Origin: Sphaerulina vaccinii
Taxonomy: Eukaryota; Ascomycota; Dothideomycetes; Mycosphaerellales; Mycosphaerellaceae
Direction: 5' to 3'
DNA: 64,000 nucleotides
Assembly: GCA_022570795.1 (NCBI GenBank)
Contig: JAKUDP010000025.1
Location: 1,255,001-1,319,000 of the forward strand
Within the stretch, counting starts at the first letter, position 1, and the number at the start of each line of letters is the position of its first letter. The position numbers and the translations under genes were made by a program. The notes below the pieces were generated by a model that was not told the origin of the DNA, searched no databases, and saw only the letters and a program-made list of their open reading frames with translations. Positions 11,901-19,893 of the stretch are shown here, piece by piece.

Positions 11901-12524
11901 AGTCAGATGGTTGTACAAGCTATGTGGGATCGCGATTCGCCACTCAAGCAGATCCCACACTTCGAGGACGAGAAGATCGACGTCTGCAGCAAGTTCGGCA
12001 TCAAGGACGTAGTTGAGTTCCAGGACGCTATGGATCCTGACGAGAATCCCGACCACAGCAAGCTCATGGCTGGTCTTGGCTTCAACAACTCCCAGCTCGC
12101 AGATGCTGCTCGCTTTATCAACGAGCGGTATCCTAATGTCGAGCTCGAATTTGAGCTCCAAGATCCGGAAGACGTAGCATCTGGACAGCCTGCGTATCTC
12201 AGTGTGTCAATCACACGACAGCTCGAGGAAGACGAGGAAGCGAATCTGCAAGTCCATGCACCGTTCTACCCAGCCGAGAAGACCGAGAACTGGTGGCTGG
12301 TTGTCGGCGAGGAGAGCACGAGGAACCTGCTTGCGATCAAGAGAGTCACGATTGTGAGGGAGTTGAAGACGAAGTTGGAAATTGTGCTTCCTACACCTGG
12401 AAAGCATGAGTTGACTTTGTTCTTGATGAGTGATAGTTATGTTGGTGTGGATCAGGCGCCGACTTTCGAGGTCGAGGCTGCGGAGGGTATGGAGGAGGAT
12501 GATGAAGAGGAAGAAGAGGAATAG
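5901..12524 (+). CDS. BRR2: Pre-mRNA-splicing helicase Brr2 (U5 snRNP 200 kDa)
   Basis: An intronless gene of 2207 aa from the ATG at 5901; the frame extends upstream only to a GTG. Brr2 is the Ski2-like RNA helicase of the U5 snRNP that unwinds U4/U6 during spliceosome activation. Two tandem helicase cassettes, each followed by a Sec63 region, give the family architecture. Cassette 1: APTGSGKT from residue 548, DEIH at about 661-664, GLSATLPN, VHSRKET, HHAGMSRADR, QMLGRAGRP. Cassette 2: APTGSGKT from residue 1399 but DDLH (about 1504-1507) in place of DExH and GLSVSLSN in place of GLSATLPN, matching the inactive second cassette known in Brr2. The acidic N-terminal region contains the usual interaction segment, and the protein ends in a Glu/Asp tail. 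Confidence 0.97.
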   Translation: MSKPGKGGDGADQGNLGQYKYAAMSNLVLQADRRFVSRRGDDATGDPESLAGKIKLGEMGSRTARERAPVSAATNEGAKKRKRTEPVQSSRQAGILSAHDMNIEGLRYRPRTAATKEVYDLISSNVAQKMGGDYGLAITASATDTILEYLKDDGMKDFDRKKEIDDILGITLSSKEFNQLVNLGKKITDYDAQDDDQEMGGANDDEADMDEQQGVAVDFGDESEDEDANQTHEVRDENDDSEDDLAMGDGDEDAAEDGAGPPPDVDGGDEEDDDGMVIESRPRRTGKEEKDPNFVAAHEIDAYWLQRHIGDIYDDAHIQAEKTREAEAIMSGTDESGEEKPLGQVENDLMELFDYDHHELVGKLVKNRDKVVWVTRWRKVAEDEESRVIVEKEMVNAGHARILKELRGRDETTGKPKIQVKLDPMQLDAKLDVKDDEDIKREGLVGGMQPRKTLNLEDLKFDQGNHLMTNQNVRLPQGSTKRTFKGYEEIHVPAPKRKQVPGERPLIKLEELPAWARPGFGSNPSLNRIQTECHDSAFLDDGNMLICAPTGSGKTNVAMLTMLREIGKHRDPSTGRINLEEFKIIYIAPLKALVQEQVGNFGKRLESYGIKVAELTGDRQLTKQQIAETNVIVTTPEKYDVVTRKATDTSYTNLVRLICIDEIHLLHDDRGPVLESIVARTIRRTEQTGDPVRIVGLSATLPNYRDVAQFLRVDVQKDLFHFDGTFRPCPLKQEFIGVTEKKAIKQLKTMNDVCYTKVLEQVGQNKNQMLIFVHSRKETAKTAKYIRDKALELDTIGQILRSDAASREILRSEAESCQNAELKDVLPYGFGIHHAGMSRADRTSVEDLFADGAIQVLVCTATLAWGVNLPAHTVIIKGTQIYSPEKGSWVELSPQDVLQMLGRAGRPQYDTYGEGIIITTQAEIQYYLSLLNQQLPIESQFVSKLADNLNAEIVLGNVRTRDEGVEWLSYTYLFVRMLRSPALYQVGADYDDDEILEQKRVDLIHSAAVVLEKASLIAYDKKSGRLQSKDLGRVASHYYITHNSMMTYNLHIQPSVSPIELFRVFALSDEFKYIPVRQDEKLELAKLLGRVPIPVKETIDEPQCKINVLLQAYVSRLKLEGLALMADLVYVTQSAGRILRAMFEIALKKGWSQVAKDALDLCKMAEKRMWPTMTPLRQFPDCSPDIVKKAERMDVPWQSYFDLDPPRMGELLGMPREGRRVCNLVGKFPRLDIQAQCQPITRSMLRVELTITPKFEWDDSIHGRAENFWIMVEDCDGEDILFHDQFLLRKEYAEAEMNEHLVEFTVPITEPMPPNYFISVISDRWMHAESKLTLSFQKLALPEKFPAHTQLLDMQPLTAEQLKRDEFINLFSDLTQFNKIQTQTFDALFRSDENVFIGAPTGSGKTICAEFALLRHFTKAEGGKAVYIAPFQQQVDARCEAWKKTLGPLSGGKTIVKLTGETTGDLKLLAEGDLILATPVQWDMMSRQWQRRKNVQNVELVIADDLHMLGGHGGYTYEAVISRTQAIKVQLEEANPDHQLRTIGLSVSLSNAKDIGEWIGCSKRTIFNFSPNNRPLPLNLHLQTFNNSHFPSLMLAMIKPTYQAILQYAPDKPAMVFVPSRKQVRNTASDLLAACVAADSEDRFLRADAEQLTPILAKVKEKTLAESLSHGIAYYHEALSESDKRITTSLFQQGAVQLMIVSRDCCWEIQPAAHLVVVMGTQFFEGREHRYIDYSIAEVLQMFGKAGRPGEDKDARGVLMCPDTKRAYYKKFLGEALPIESQLLSYLHDAFVTEISTKTIESTQDAVDWTTYTYLYRRLLANPSFYGLTDTTHDGLSAYLSEQVEQTLKDLSDAKIIEIDEGEDTITPLNAAMIAAYYNISFITMQTLLLSLKRGTKLKGILEIVTAATEFEDIQIRRHEEHTLERIYDRVPVKLSEANFESPHFKSFILLQAHFSRMQLPPDLAKDQETILRKVLSILSACVDVLSSEGHLNAMNAMEISQMVVQAMWDRDSPLKQIPHFEDEKIDVCSKFGIKDVVEFQDAMDPDENPDHSKLMAGLGFNNSQLADAARFINERYPNVELEFELQDPEDVASGQPAYLSVSITRQLEEDEEANLQVHAPFYPAEKTENWWLVVGEESTRNLLAIKRVTIVRELKTKLEIVLPTPGKHELTLFLMSDSYVGVDQAPTFEVEAAEGMEEDDEEEEEE

Positions 12525-13088
12525 ATGAGGTATGTCGTTCTATCTCTTGCGAACAGGATAGATGAATGAGACGCTGTTGGCATAATGACTAAACTTGTTT
12601 CTCAAGCAAAGGTACGATCATGCGTCGAGAAGCGTGGCTTCACGACAAAAAGGAGAAGCTTGCGTTTCAGTATATTTGAAGACGCGATCGACAGTGACAG
12701 CGCTACGTGGTATAATTGCGGTCTCTATACCGTGATATACTGAAATCATGGTCAATCACAGGTTTCAGCTGGTCGTGATTCTGACCTTTGGCTCTAGTCT
12801 AGCAAGTATCTCCGGCATGCGCTTTGTCTGTGACACTACATCGGTCAAGACTTCGATTCCATGGTATGCAGAGCTCTGCAGAGAAGGGTAGATGCAATTT
12901 GCCGGTCCTGCTACTAACAATGGTCTGGAAAGCTGAATGGGTCGTGAACAATTGGTCGCTGCGTGGTTGGTAGCTTCTGGGGACTAACCCAATACCACGT
13001 GGCTGCACAATTTTCAATAGTAAGCAATATATCCTACTCCACCACTGCAATTAATCCCGACTTATATTTGGCAAGCAGAATTCCGTAC
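12525..13088. other. Intergenic region downstream of BRR2
   Basis: BRR2 3' flank and promoter of the next F-box-like gene. The upstream part of the neighbouring reading frame (12963-13088) begins only with GTG and looks non-coding. Nothing else is supported. Confidence 0.35.
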
Positions 13089-15257
13089 ATGCCGACTACT
13101 GAAACCAGCTCGAACATGACAACAATGCAAGATAATAGCGAGCACGAGACCGTACCCACAACGATGCAGACGCCTGTAATCGGAGATGTATTCAGCTTCT
13201 TTGATCTGCCTCCTGAGCTGAGGAACCGGATCTACGACCTGTGCACTGGAGATGTCAGGCGTGTCGCAAGGCCCACCGGCTCGGGCAACACATACAAATA
13301 CTCAATCTCGAATCAAGCACGGCTGAACCTTTTGCTGACCTCCAAACTGCTAAAGGAAGAATACGAGACGCAGCTCAAGTTCCACCAAAGACGCAACCCT
13401 GCCGTGCTCAACGTCCAGTACATCTGGAGAATCTACGAGGACACTCTGGGGCCATACCTGTCTCTGCCTCTATCACGACCGCTCGTGAATGTGCTGGCTA
13501 AGATCACCCATCTGCAGCTCAACATACATATCGTGGCTAAACTCAGCTTTGGGCAGGGTCGGCAAGGGGCTCTACGACGGTTGCTACGAACTCTACCGCG
13601 GTTGAGAACCGTTCGGGTAATAATGACGAACCTAGACTTGCACGATTTTGATGCCCGCTGGGTCGAAGCAAGACTTTTTGATGTGCTAGGCGTCAATAGA
13701 GTCTATGGCCCTGGGCGATATGACATCTGCTGCGATGTTTTTGGCAAATTTGCGAGGTGCTCTCCATTTCCTCTATCTCAGGAAGATGGATGGAAGAACG
13801 ACGTACGGAGAGCATGGATATATGACAGTCCGCTGAACAGAATGTTGCTTCACGGGACGCGGGGTCGTACTCCATACGCTGTCAATGGCCTGGAGTTGGA
13901 AGTAATTGGTTGTAAAGCGAAGGAGCTCGAGTGGCATCGTCGGCAAGAAGATCTCAACAAGGCCTTTGAGCATTGCGAAGCTGGAAGACTGACTAAGGAA
14001 CAAATCGTCCATGCTGCGAAGATAGGAGTGTTTGAAGACATACTTCGCGAAGCTGAGTATCAGCGTCGAAGAGATGTTTTCAGCTTCTTTGATTTGCCTC
14101 GCGAGCTGAGAAACCAGATCTACAGCTACTGCGCTGGAACAGTGAAAATTTCGAAGAAGTATTCCTGCTTGTCGGACACACAGAAGGCGGGCCAAATCAC
14201 ACATCAAGCATGGCTGCAACTTAAGCTGGTAACCAAAGACCTGAAGCAGGAATACGAGGCGCAGTTGGTGTTTGAGCAAAGACATCATCCATCTCCATTC
14301 ACGCTGATTCTCCAGCACAGCCCAGGAAACGCTACTGTGTGCTGGAGCATTCCTTTACCTGGCCCACGTTCATCCTCCCATCTATCAAGCGGATATTTGG
14401 ATATGTTGTCCACGATCACACGACTTGAGCTTTCCTTCGACGCATTGAATGTAATGCAAGTGGATGCTCAACAAGTGGATGCTCAACGATTGCTGCAAAC
14501 TCTACCTCGCCTCAAACATGTCAAGCTGAACATGTACGACTACGCTCTTGTTGCTAAGGTATTGGACTACGAGCCATCTTATTTCACCGCCGAGTATTTC
14601 GACGCAAGGCTTCAGGAAACGGTTGGCGATCTCTTCGGCATGATCCCTGGGCCTCCTGCTCGCTTCATCAACGAGCGTTATCCTAATGTCGAGATCGACT
14701 GCGTGGTGACCTACACGTGCCTGAGGGCATCTCCGGAAGGACCTTATGTCGACTTCGAGTCGGAGACCTGGGGGGATTATATAGACCTCTGGGGATGGTT
14801 GATGCATCGCAACCCACTCGGTAGAATGCAAGTTCGCGGGAAGCTCTCCGATAGCCCATATGATGTCGATGGCATGGAGTTGGAGAACATGGGCTCGATA
14901 GAGGAAGAGGCAGCTTTTGAGACTCTTCAGGGTAAATTCGTCGAGGGCTTCGAGCACTATATGGCCGGCAGACTGACTAAAGATCAAATCTACCAAGCGG
15001 CGAAGGAAGGCTCGTTTGACGACATACTAGAGGAAGCTGAGTTGAAACGCCGCCAAGATTCTCTCCAGAGTATGTTCGACGAGGCCCACAGTCATTATAT
15101 GGCCGGCAGACTTACCGAAGCTCAAATCTCCGAAGCGGCGATGGAGGGCTCGTTTGACGACATACTAGAGGAAGCTGAGTACAAGTGCAGCCTGGATTCC
15201 GGTTTCATCAGTGCATTCGGTGGCATAAGCCCTGGCGATCTGCGGCGGGTTTCATAA
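13089..15257 (+). CDS. Two-domain F-box-like protein with internal duplications
   Basis: Single exon, 722 aa from the ATG at 13089. The F-box-like motif occurs twice, FFDLPPELRNRIYDLC near residue 36 and FFDLPRELRNQIYSYC near residue 330, each followed by about 250 residues of similar sequence, so the gene is a head-to-tail duplication. The C-terminus carries further repeats: AGRLTKEQIVHAAK after domain 1, and two nearly identical 46-residue units (MAGRLTKDQIYQAAKEGSFD and MAGRLTEAQISEAAMEGSFD) at the end, whose DNA copies lie 138 bp apart (14958..15042 and 15096..15180). In the second domain, ARFINERYPNVE matches Brr2 at protein and DNA level (see findings). Function unknown; an SCF adaptor is possible. 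Confidence 0.75.
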   Translation: MPTTETSSNMTTMQDNSEHETVPTTMQTPVIGDVFSFFDLPPELRNRIYDLCTGDVRRVARPTGSGNTYKYSISNQARLNLLLTSKLLKEEYETQLKFHQRRNPAVLNVQYIWRIYEDTLGPYLSLPLSRPLVNVLAKITHLQLNIHIVAKLSFGQGRQGALRRLLRTLPRLRTVRVIMTNLDLHDFDARWVEARLFDVLGVNRVYGPGRYDICCDVFGKFARCSPFPLSQEDGWKNDVRRAWIYDSPLNRMLLHGTRGRTPYAVNGLELEVIGCKAKELEWHRRQEDLNKAFEHCEAGRLTKEQIVHAAKIGVFEDILREAEYQRRRDVFSFFDLPRELRNQIYSYCAGTVKISKKYSCLSDTQKAGQITHQAWLQLKLVTKDLKQEYEAQLVFEQRHHPSPFTLILQHSPGNATVCWSIPLPGPRSSSHLSSGYLDMLSTITRLELSFDALNVMQVDAQQVDAQRLLQTLPRLKHVKLNMYDYALVAKVLDYEPSYFTAEYFDARLQETVGDLFGMIPGPPARFINERYPNVEIDCVVTYTCLRASPEGPYVDFESETWGDYIDLWGWLMHRNPLGRMQVRGKLSDSPYDVDGMELENMGSIEEEAAFETLQGKFVEGFEHYMAGRLTKDQIYQAAKEGSFDDILEEAELKRRQDSLQSMFDEAHSHYMAGRLTEAQISEAAMEGSFDDILEEAEYKCSLDSGFISAFGGISPGDLRRVS

Positions 15258-16056
15258 CTGCCAGGCTACAGCGTCTTCGCGCATCGGAGTTTGTTGCACT
15301 AGCTGGCTTCTCTCTGAAGTCAGGGCTTTCGGCTAATAACGATCATAAGACGAACATGTTGGCATGGTTTGTAGTGCCTGCTGGAAACTAGCATCCAGCT
15401 CCGATGCGCGAAGACGCTGTAGCAGTCTCACGAACACAATCGACGCTGTAAGATGTATGGATCAGGAAAGTGCTCGGCTCCGGGGCCAAATTTCACAAGT
15501 AGATGCTGGGTGATGGCCGTCTTAAAGATGGAGAAGAGACGAGAGCCTGGAACTATATACTGTCAACGAGCCACATATACCTCGTGTCGAGAACTTTGAC
15601 TATATGCAGTACATCGTGTCGAGGCACTTTGGCACTCATTTTGCGGCATTTCCTAATATTGGTTCCCGTCCAGCTGTCCACACTTCTCCAAAGCTGCCTT
15701 GTTTTCCCCACTGGAGAAATGGCAAGCTAGGAACCTCATTGAACCGGCGAGCTCTCGTTGGCTGCATCAGATGCCGACGATGGAGTCCAAGAAATGTATA
15801 AAGACTTGTCAGACCGAAAATGTTGAGACGAGCTCTCTCCGCTAAACTACGTGAACGCTAAACAGGCAGGAACTGCTCAAGTCTTGAATACATAGGCAAG
15901 AACGAAGTCAGCTGAAAGACACCGAAACACCGAAACCTCACTTCAGCCAGACCAACTACATCAAATAGTCACCTCGAAAACGAGACCACCAACGACAGCC
16001 CGAGAGGAAAGCGAGGAGTCTCACACATAAGCACGAACAGCATAGCAAACATCATC
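15258..16056. other. Intergenic region with a long inverted repeat
   Basis: Apart from the inverted repeat at 15265-15423, this region appears to hold only the 3' flank of the F-box-like gene and the leader of the RpiB-family gene. No supported reading frame. Confidence 0.35.
15265..15423. repeat. Perfect 25-bp inverted repeat enclosing 109 bp
   Basis: The arms are 15265..15289 and 15399..15423 and are exact reverse complements (core gcgtcttcgcgcatcgg and its complement). The left arm begins 8 bp after the stop codon of the F-box-like gene, so its transcript could form a long hairpin. A MITE-like element is the other reading, but I see no clear target-site duplication. Confidence 0.8.
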
Positions 16057-16542
16057 ATGTCTCAAGGACTCATCATAGCAATGGGCGCCGACGAAGCCGG
16101 CTGCGGCTACAAGAACAAAATCAAAGCCGATTTCGAAGCCGACCCACGAGTCGCCAAAGTCATCGACGTAGGCGTAGACACCTCAGCCGACAAGACCGCC
16201 TACCCACACCCAGCCGTCGATGCCGCAAAGCTCATCACGAGCGGCAAAGCAGACCGTGCTCTACTCATTTGCGGAACTGGTTTGGGAGTTGCCATCAGTG
16301 CGAACAAAGTCCCTGGCGTGAGAGCTGTCACTGCACATGACAGTTTCAGTGTGGAGAGAGCGATTCTGAGTAATGATGCTCAGGTGTTGTGTATGGGTGA
16401 GAGAGTCATTGGGTTGGAATTGGCTAGGAGGTTGGCGAAGGAGTGGATTGGGTATAAGTTTGATCCGAAGAGTGCTAGTGCTGCGAAGGTTGAGGCTATT
16501 ATGGAGCATGAGAAGAAGAACTTTGCTGAGTTGTCGAAGTAG
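16057..16542 (+). CDS. RpiB/LacAB-family sugar-phosphate isomerase
   Basis: Single exon, 161 aa, cytosolic. The family interconverts aldose and ketose phosphates; in bacteria RpiB acts on ribose/ribulose 5-phosphate, and fungal members include erythritol/erythrulose-phosphate isomerases. Conserved features are the N-terminal strand with GADEAGCGYKNKI, the phosphate-binding LICGTGLGVAISANK loop, the VRAVTAHDSFSVERA segment, and NDAQVLCMGERVIG. Length is typical. Neighbours (Leu1 convergent) do not suggest a catabolic cluster, so the exact substrate is unknown. The reading frame starts with ATGTCTCAAGG after an A-rich leader. Confidence 0.88.
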   Translation: MSQGLIIAMGADEAGCGYKNKIKADFEADPRVAKVIDVGVDTSADKTAYPHPAVDAAKLITSGKADRALLICGTGLGVAISANKVPGVRAVTAHDSFSVERAILSNDAQVLCMGERVIGLELARRLAKEWIGYKFDPKSASAAKVEAIMEHEKKNFAELSK

Positions 16543-16762
16543 TGAGGGTGGATAGTGTGAAGACGGGCAGGTTTCTCTGCGTGAGAATAGTCACCATGCC
16601 ATCAATGGCGGAGCGGCGTGATTTCTGGCAGAGGTTAGCGAGCGGAGATACTCTCTGAAAAGGGAGTCAGTGAGGTAATCGTGCGAAAGTGCAAACAGTA
16701 ATTGCATTTTGATCTCGCTAAGGTCATCATTGGCAGACATGTAGTCTGAATTGAAGAGGGTT

Positions 16763-19146
16763 CTACCATTCAGGCACAGTCTTCTCCTCACCACGATTCG
16801 TCTTAGGCACCGGCACTGCTTCAACCTTGACCGGGCCAGTTCTGTGCTTGGCTAAGTAGCCAGAGCCGTTCAACCAAGGAGTCTCTTCGTCTCGTCTCTT
16901 CTCGAACTTCGTGATCTTGTCGTCATCCTGCATGGTGAGACCAATGTCGTCAAGGCCGTTGATCAAGCAATGTCTCCTGAACTCCTCGACCTCGAAGTTT
17001 GTGATCTCCTTCCCGTCAGCATCCTTGATCACGTTGTTCTCAAGATCGACTTCGAGCTCCTTGCCAGCGGAGGCCTCCTCCATCAACTGTTGCAGGATCT
17101 TCTGGTCCGTGATTCTGAGTGGCAACATGCCGTTCTTGAAGGTGTTGTTGAAGAAGATGTCACCAAAAGAGCTGGCAATGACACACTTGATGCCAAAGTC
17201 CAACAGAGCCCAGGGTGCGTGTTCTCTCGAAGACCCACATCCAAAGTTAGGACCACTGACAACCAAGATCTTGGACTTGGTGTATGGCTCTTGGTTGAGG
17301 ACGAAGTCTTTGTTGAGCGAGCCGTCCTCGTTGAAGCGCCAGGCGTAGAACAGACCAACAGAAAGGCCAGCACGCTTGATGGTCTTCAAAAATTGTTTGG
17401 GAATGATAGCATCGGTATCGACGTTGCTGCGATCCATAGGTGCAGCAATGCCCTTGAGCTGCTTGAATGGCGGCATTCCAGGAGAGCCAGTGGCTTTCTT
17501 CTGTGCATCGCTCGGTGACACTGTGATGTCTTGGTCCTGTGGCAAGTCGAGGATCTTGTCGAGATCAACATCAGATTCGGGGTCCTCGGTGTAAGGCTCG
17601 AGGTTCGCAGGTGCAACCTTGGCCTTTGGCAAAGCCTGCTCATAACCTTCGAGGTTCCGAACATCAGCAAGCTTACCGGCGAGTGCAGCTGCAGCAGCCA
17701 TGGCAGGCGACATCAAATGAGTCCTGCCGCCAGCACCTTGTCTGCCTTCGAAGTTGCGATTACTGGTGCTAGCACATCGCTCCCCAGGAGATAGGATATC
17801 CGGGTTCATGCCCAAGCACATAGAGCATCCAGCTTCGCGCCACTCAAATCCAGCGTCCATGAAGATCTGATCAAGACCTTCAGACTCTGCTCTCTGCTTG
17901 ACAAGGCCGGATCCTGGTACGATCATCGCTCTCTTAACATTTGGCGCAACCTTGCCGCCCTTGACGATATGTGCTGCAATGCGAAGATCTTCGATACGAG
18001 AATTCGTACAAGAGCCAATGAAGACCTTGTCGATGGGGATCTCCATCATAGGAGTTCCTGCTGTGAGACCCATGTATTTGAGAGATCGTTCGCAGGCCGC
18101 CTTCTTGTCCTTGTCGTCGAAGTCATCAGGACCGGGCACTTTACCAGTGATTGGAACCACATCTTGAGGTGAGGTGCCCCACGATACTGTCGGGGCGATG
18201 TCCTTTGCATCGATAATGACTTCAGCATCCCACTTCGCGCCTGGGTCACTCTTGAGGCCTTCCCAGTTCTTCAGAGCCTTCTTCCACTCTGGAGAGTCGT
18301 ACTTGGGCGCCAATGGCCTACCTTTGACATAGTCGTATGTGATCTGGTCGGGCGCTACCATGCCAGCACGCGCTCCACCCTCGATAGACATGTTGCACAT
18401 GCTCATTCTTGCTTCCATGCTAAGTCCGCGAATGGTGGAGCCACAGAACTCCATAACGTGACCAGTACCACCAGCTGTGCCGATGATACCGATTACGTGC
18501 AGGACAATGTCTTTGCTGCTAACACCTGGTGCGAGCTCTCCGTTGACTTCCACCTTCATGTTTTTGCTTCTCTTGGTCATGAGGGTCTGCGTCGCCAATA
18601 CGTGCTCGACCTCACTGGTACCAATACCAAACGCAAGACCGCCAAATGCGCCATGTGTGCTGGTATGCGAGTCACCGCAGACTACTGTGGTTCCAGGAAG
18701 GGTGAAGCCTTGTTCAGGGCCAATAACGTGAACAATTCCCTGTCTCTTGTCGCCGAGTCCGAAGTAGGTGAGCTTGAAGTCTTTGACGTTCTGCTCAAGG
18801 GTCTCGCATTGTAACCTGCTGTCATCCTCTTTTACGAAGTCGCTAATGTTCTTGAAGTTCTTTCGCGTCGTAGTTGGAACGTTGTGATCGGTCGTCGCAA
18901 GGGTGTTGTCTGGTCTCCGGACTTGCCGTCCAGCATTCTTTAGGCCCTCGAAAGCTTGAGGCGATGTGACTTCGTGCACTAAGTGGCGATCAATGTACAA
19001 TAGCACTGTTCCATCTGGCTTCTCGTCGACCTGCGATTATCTGTTAGAAGGATACGATTCTCATTAATACTCCTGCGACCACTCACGATATGCTGCTCGA
19101 AGACCTTGTCGTAAAGGGTCGACGGCCCTTTCACGGCTCCAGGCAT
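16763..19146 (-). CDS. LEU1: 3-isopropylmalate dehydratase (LeuC-LeuD fusion), leucine synthesis
   Basis: Two exons, 19087..19146 and 16763..19030, with a 56-bp phase-0 intron; 775 aa, the size of fungal Leu1. The enzyme isomerises 2-isopropylmalate to 3-isopropylmalate with a 4Fe-4S cluster. The N-terminal part is the aconitase-like large subunit (HVIGPEQGFTLPGTTVVCGD, HTSTHGAFGGLAFGIGTSEV); cluster ligands are the Cys in FIGSCTNSR and the two in CSMCLGMNPD. The C-terminal part is the swivel (LeuD) domain, from about MDRSNVDTDAIIPKQFLK to FGCGSSREHAPWAL. It shares a 747-bp divergent promoter region with the aminopeptidase gene. Confidence 0.97.
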
Positions 19147-19893
19147 TGTGATGTGTATTCGAGTTGTTTTCTGCTTAGGTATGGGTCCAATGGGTCAAAT
19201 AAAGGTCAGGAAATGGTGTCAATGGGTCGTCCAAAGAGGTTTGGTTTGTTGTAGAGCTCAAACAGGAGGAGGTGAAATGTGCAGCGATCTGGCATGGAAC
19301 CTCACCTGGAATAATGTATACCATGAGTGGGCTGCGAAGTCGGCCGACGGTCAGCACAGAGAGGGGAAATTCATTGGCTTGTGGCGACAGGGTTGTGAAA
19401 CAGTCACACAGTTCTCAGCGAGCAAATGCGAGGCTCCGTCTTCGGCCAACCTCTCCAGAGCTCCTCCTCTCCGTTGCTGTGATGACGATGGAGGAGCCAT
19501 CACGAGTCAGGCGTCGTCGACGCCAACAACGACACGATCTACTTGCTCTGTTCCTGCATACCAATACAGTACCATCTCATCTTGTGCATCTTGTGCTACA
19601 CTCGTCAATCTTGTCATACAACAGCTCAAGTGCCCACTACTTTGCATCTCCATCATCCCAACCACTTGGCTGTCAGGCTGTCAGCACCAACAGGCAACCA
19701 GGATACCTATCACTATCATCCCAACCACTTGGCTGTCAGGCTGTCAGCACCAACAGGCAACCAGGATACCTATGTCCATCATCCCAACCACTCGGCTGTC
19801 AGACTGTCAGCACCAACAGGCAACCAGGATACCTACCACTATCATCCCCAGACTTGAGCTTCAAACCTCCGGCTACGAGTCACTGCCGCCTCT
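19147..19893. promoter_or_regulatory. Divergent promoter region of LEU1 and the aminopeptidase gene
   Basis: About 750 bp separate the start codons. The right half holds a three-unit 63-bp minisatellite that would lie in the aminopeptidase promoter or leader. I did not identify a confident Leu3 site. Confidence 0.4.
19654..19842. repeat. 63-bp minisatellite, three units
   Basis: Units at 19654..19716, 19717..19779 and 19780..19842 begin catcccaaccac and contain gctgtcagcaccaacaggca. They differ at only a few bases, mostly in the last 8-9 bp. The unit length is a multiple of three, so frames stay open through it on the plus strand. It ends 51 bp before the aminopeptidase ATG. Confidence 0.92.

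Noticed and set aside
12963..13088. A 42-codon extension of the two-domain F-box-like protein
   Set aside because: The frame starts with GTG and looks like leader sequence; the first ATG is at 13089.
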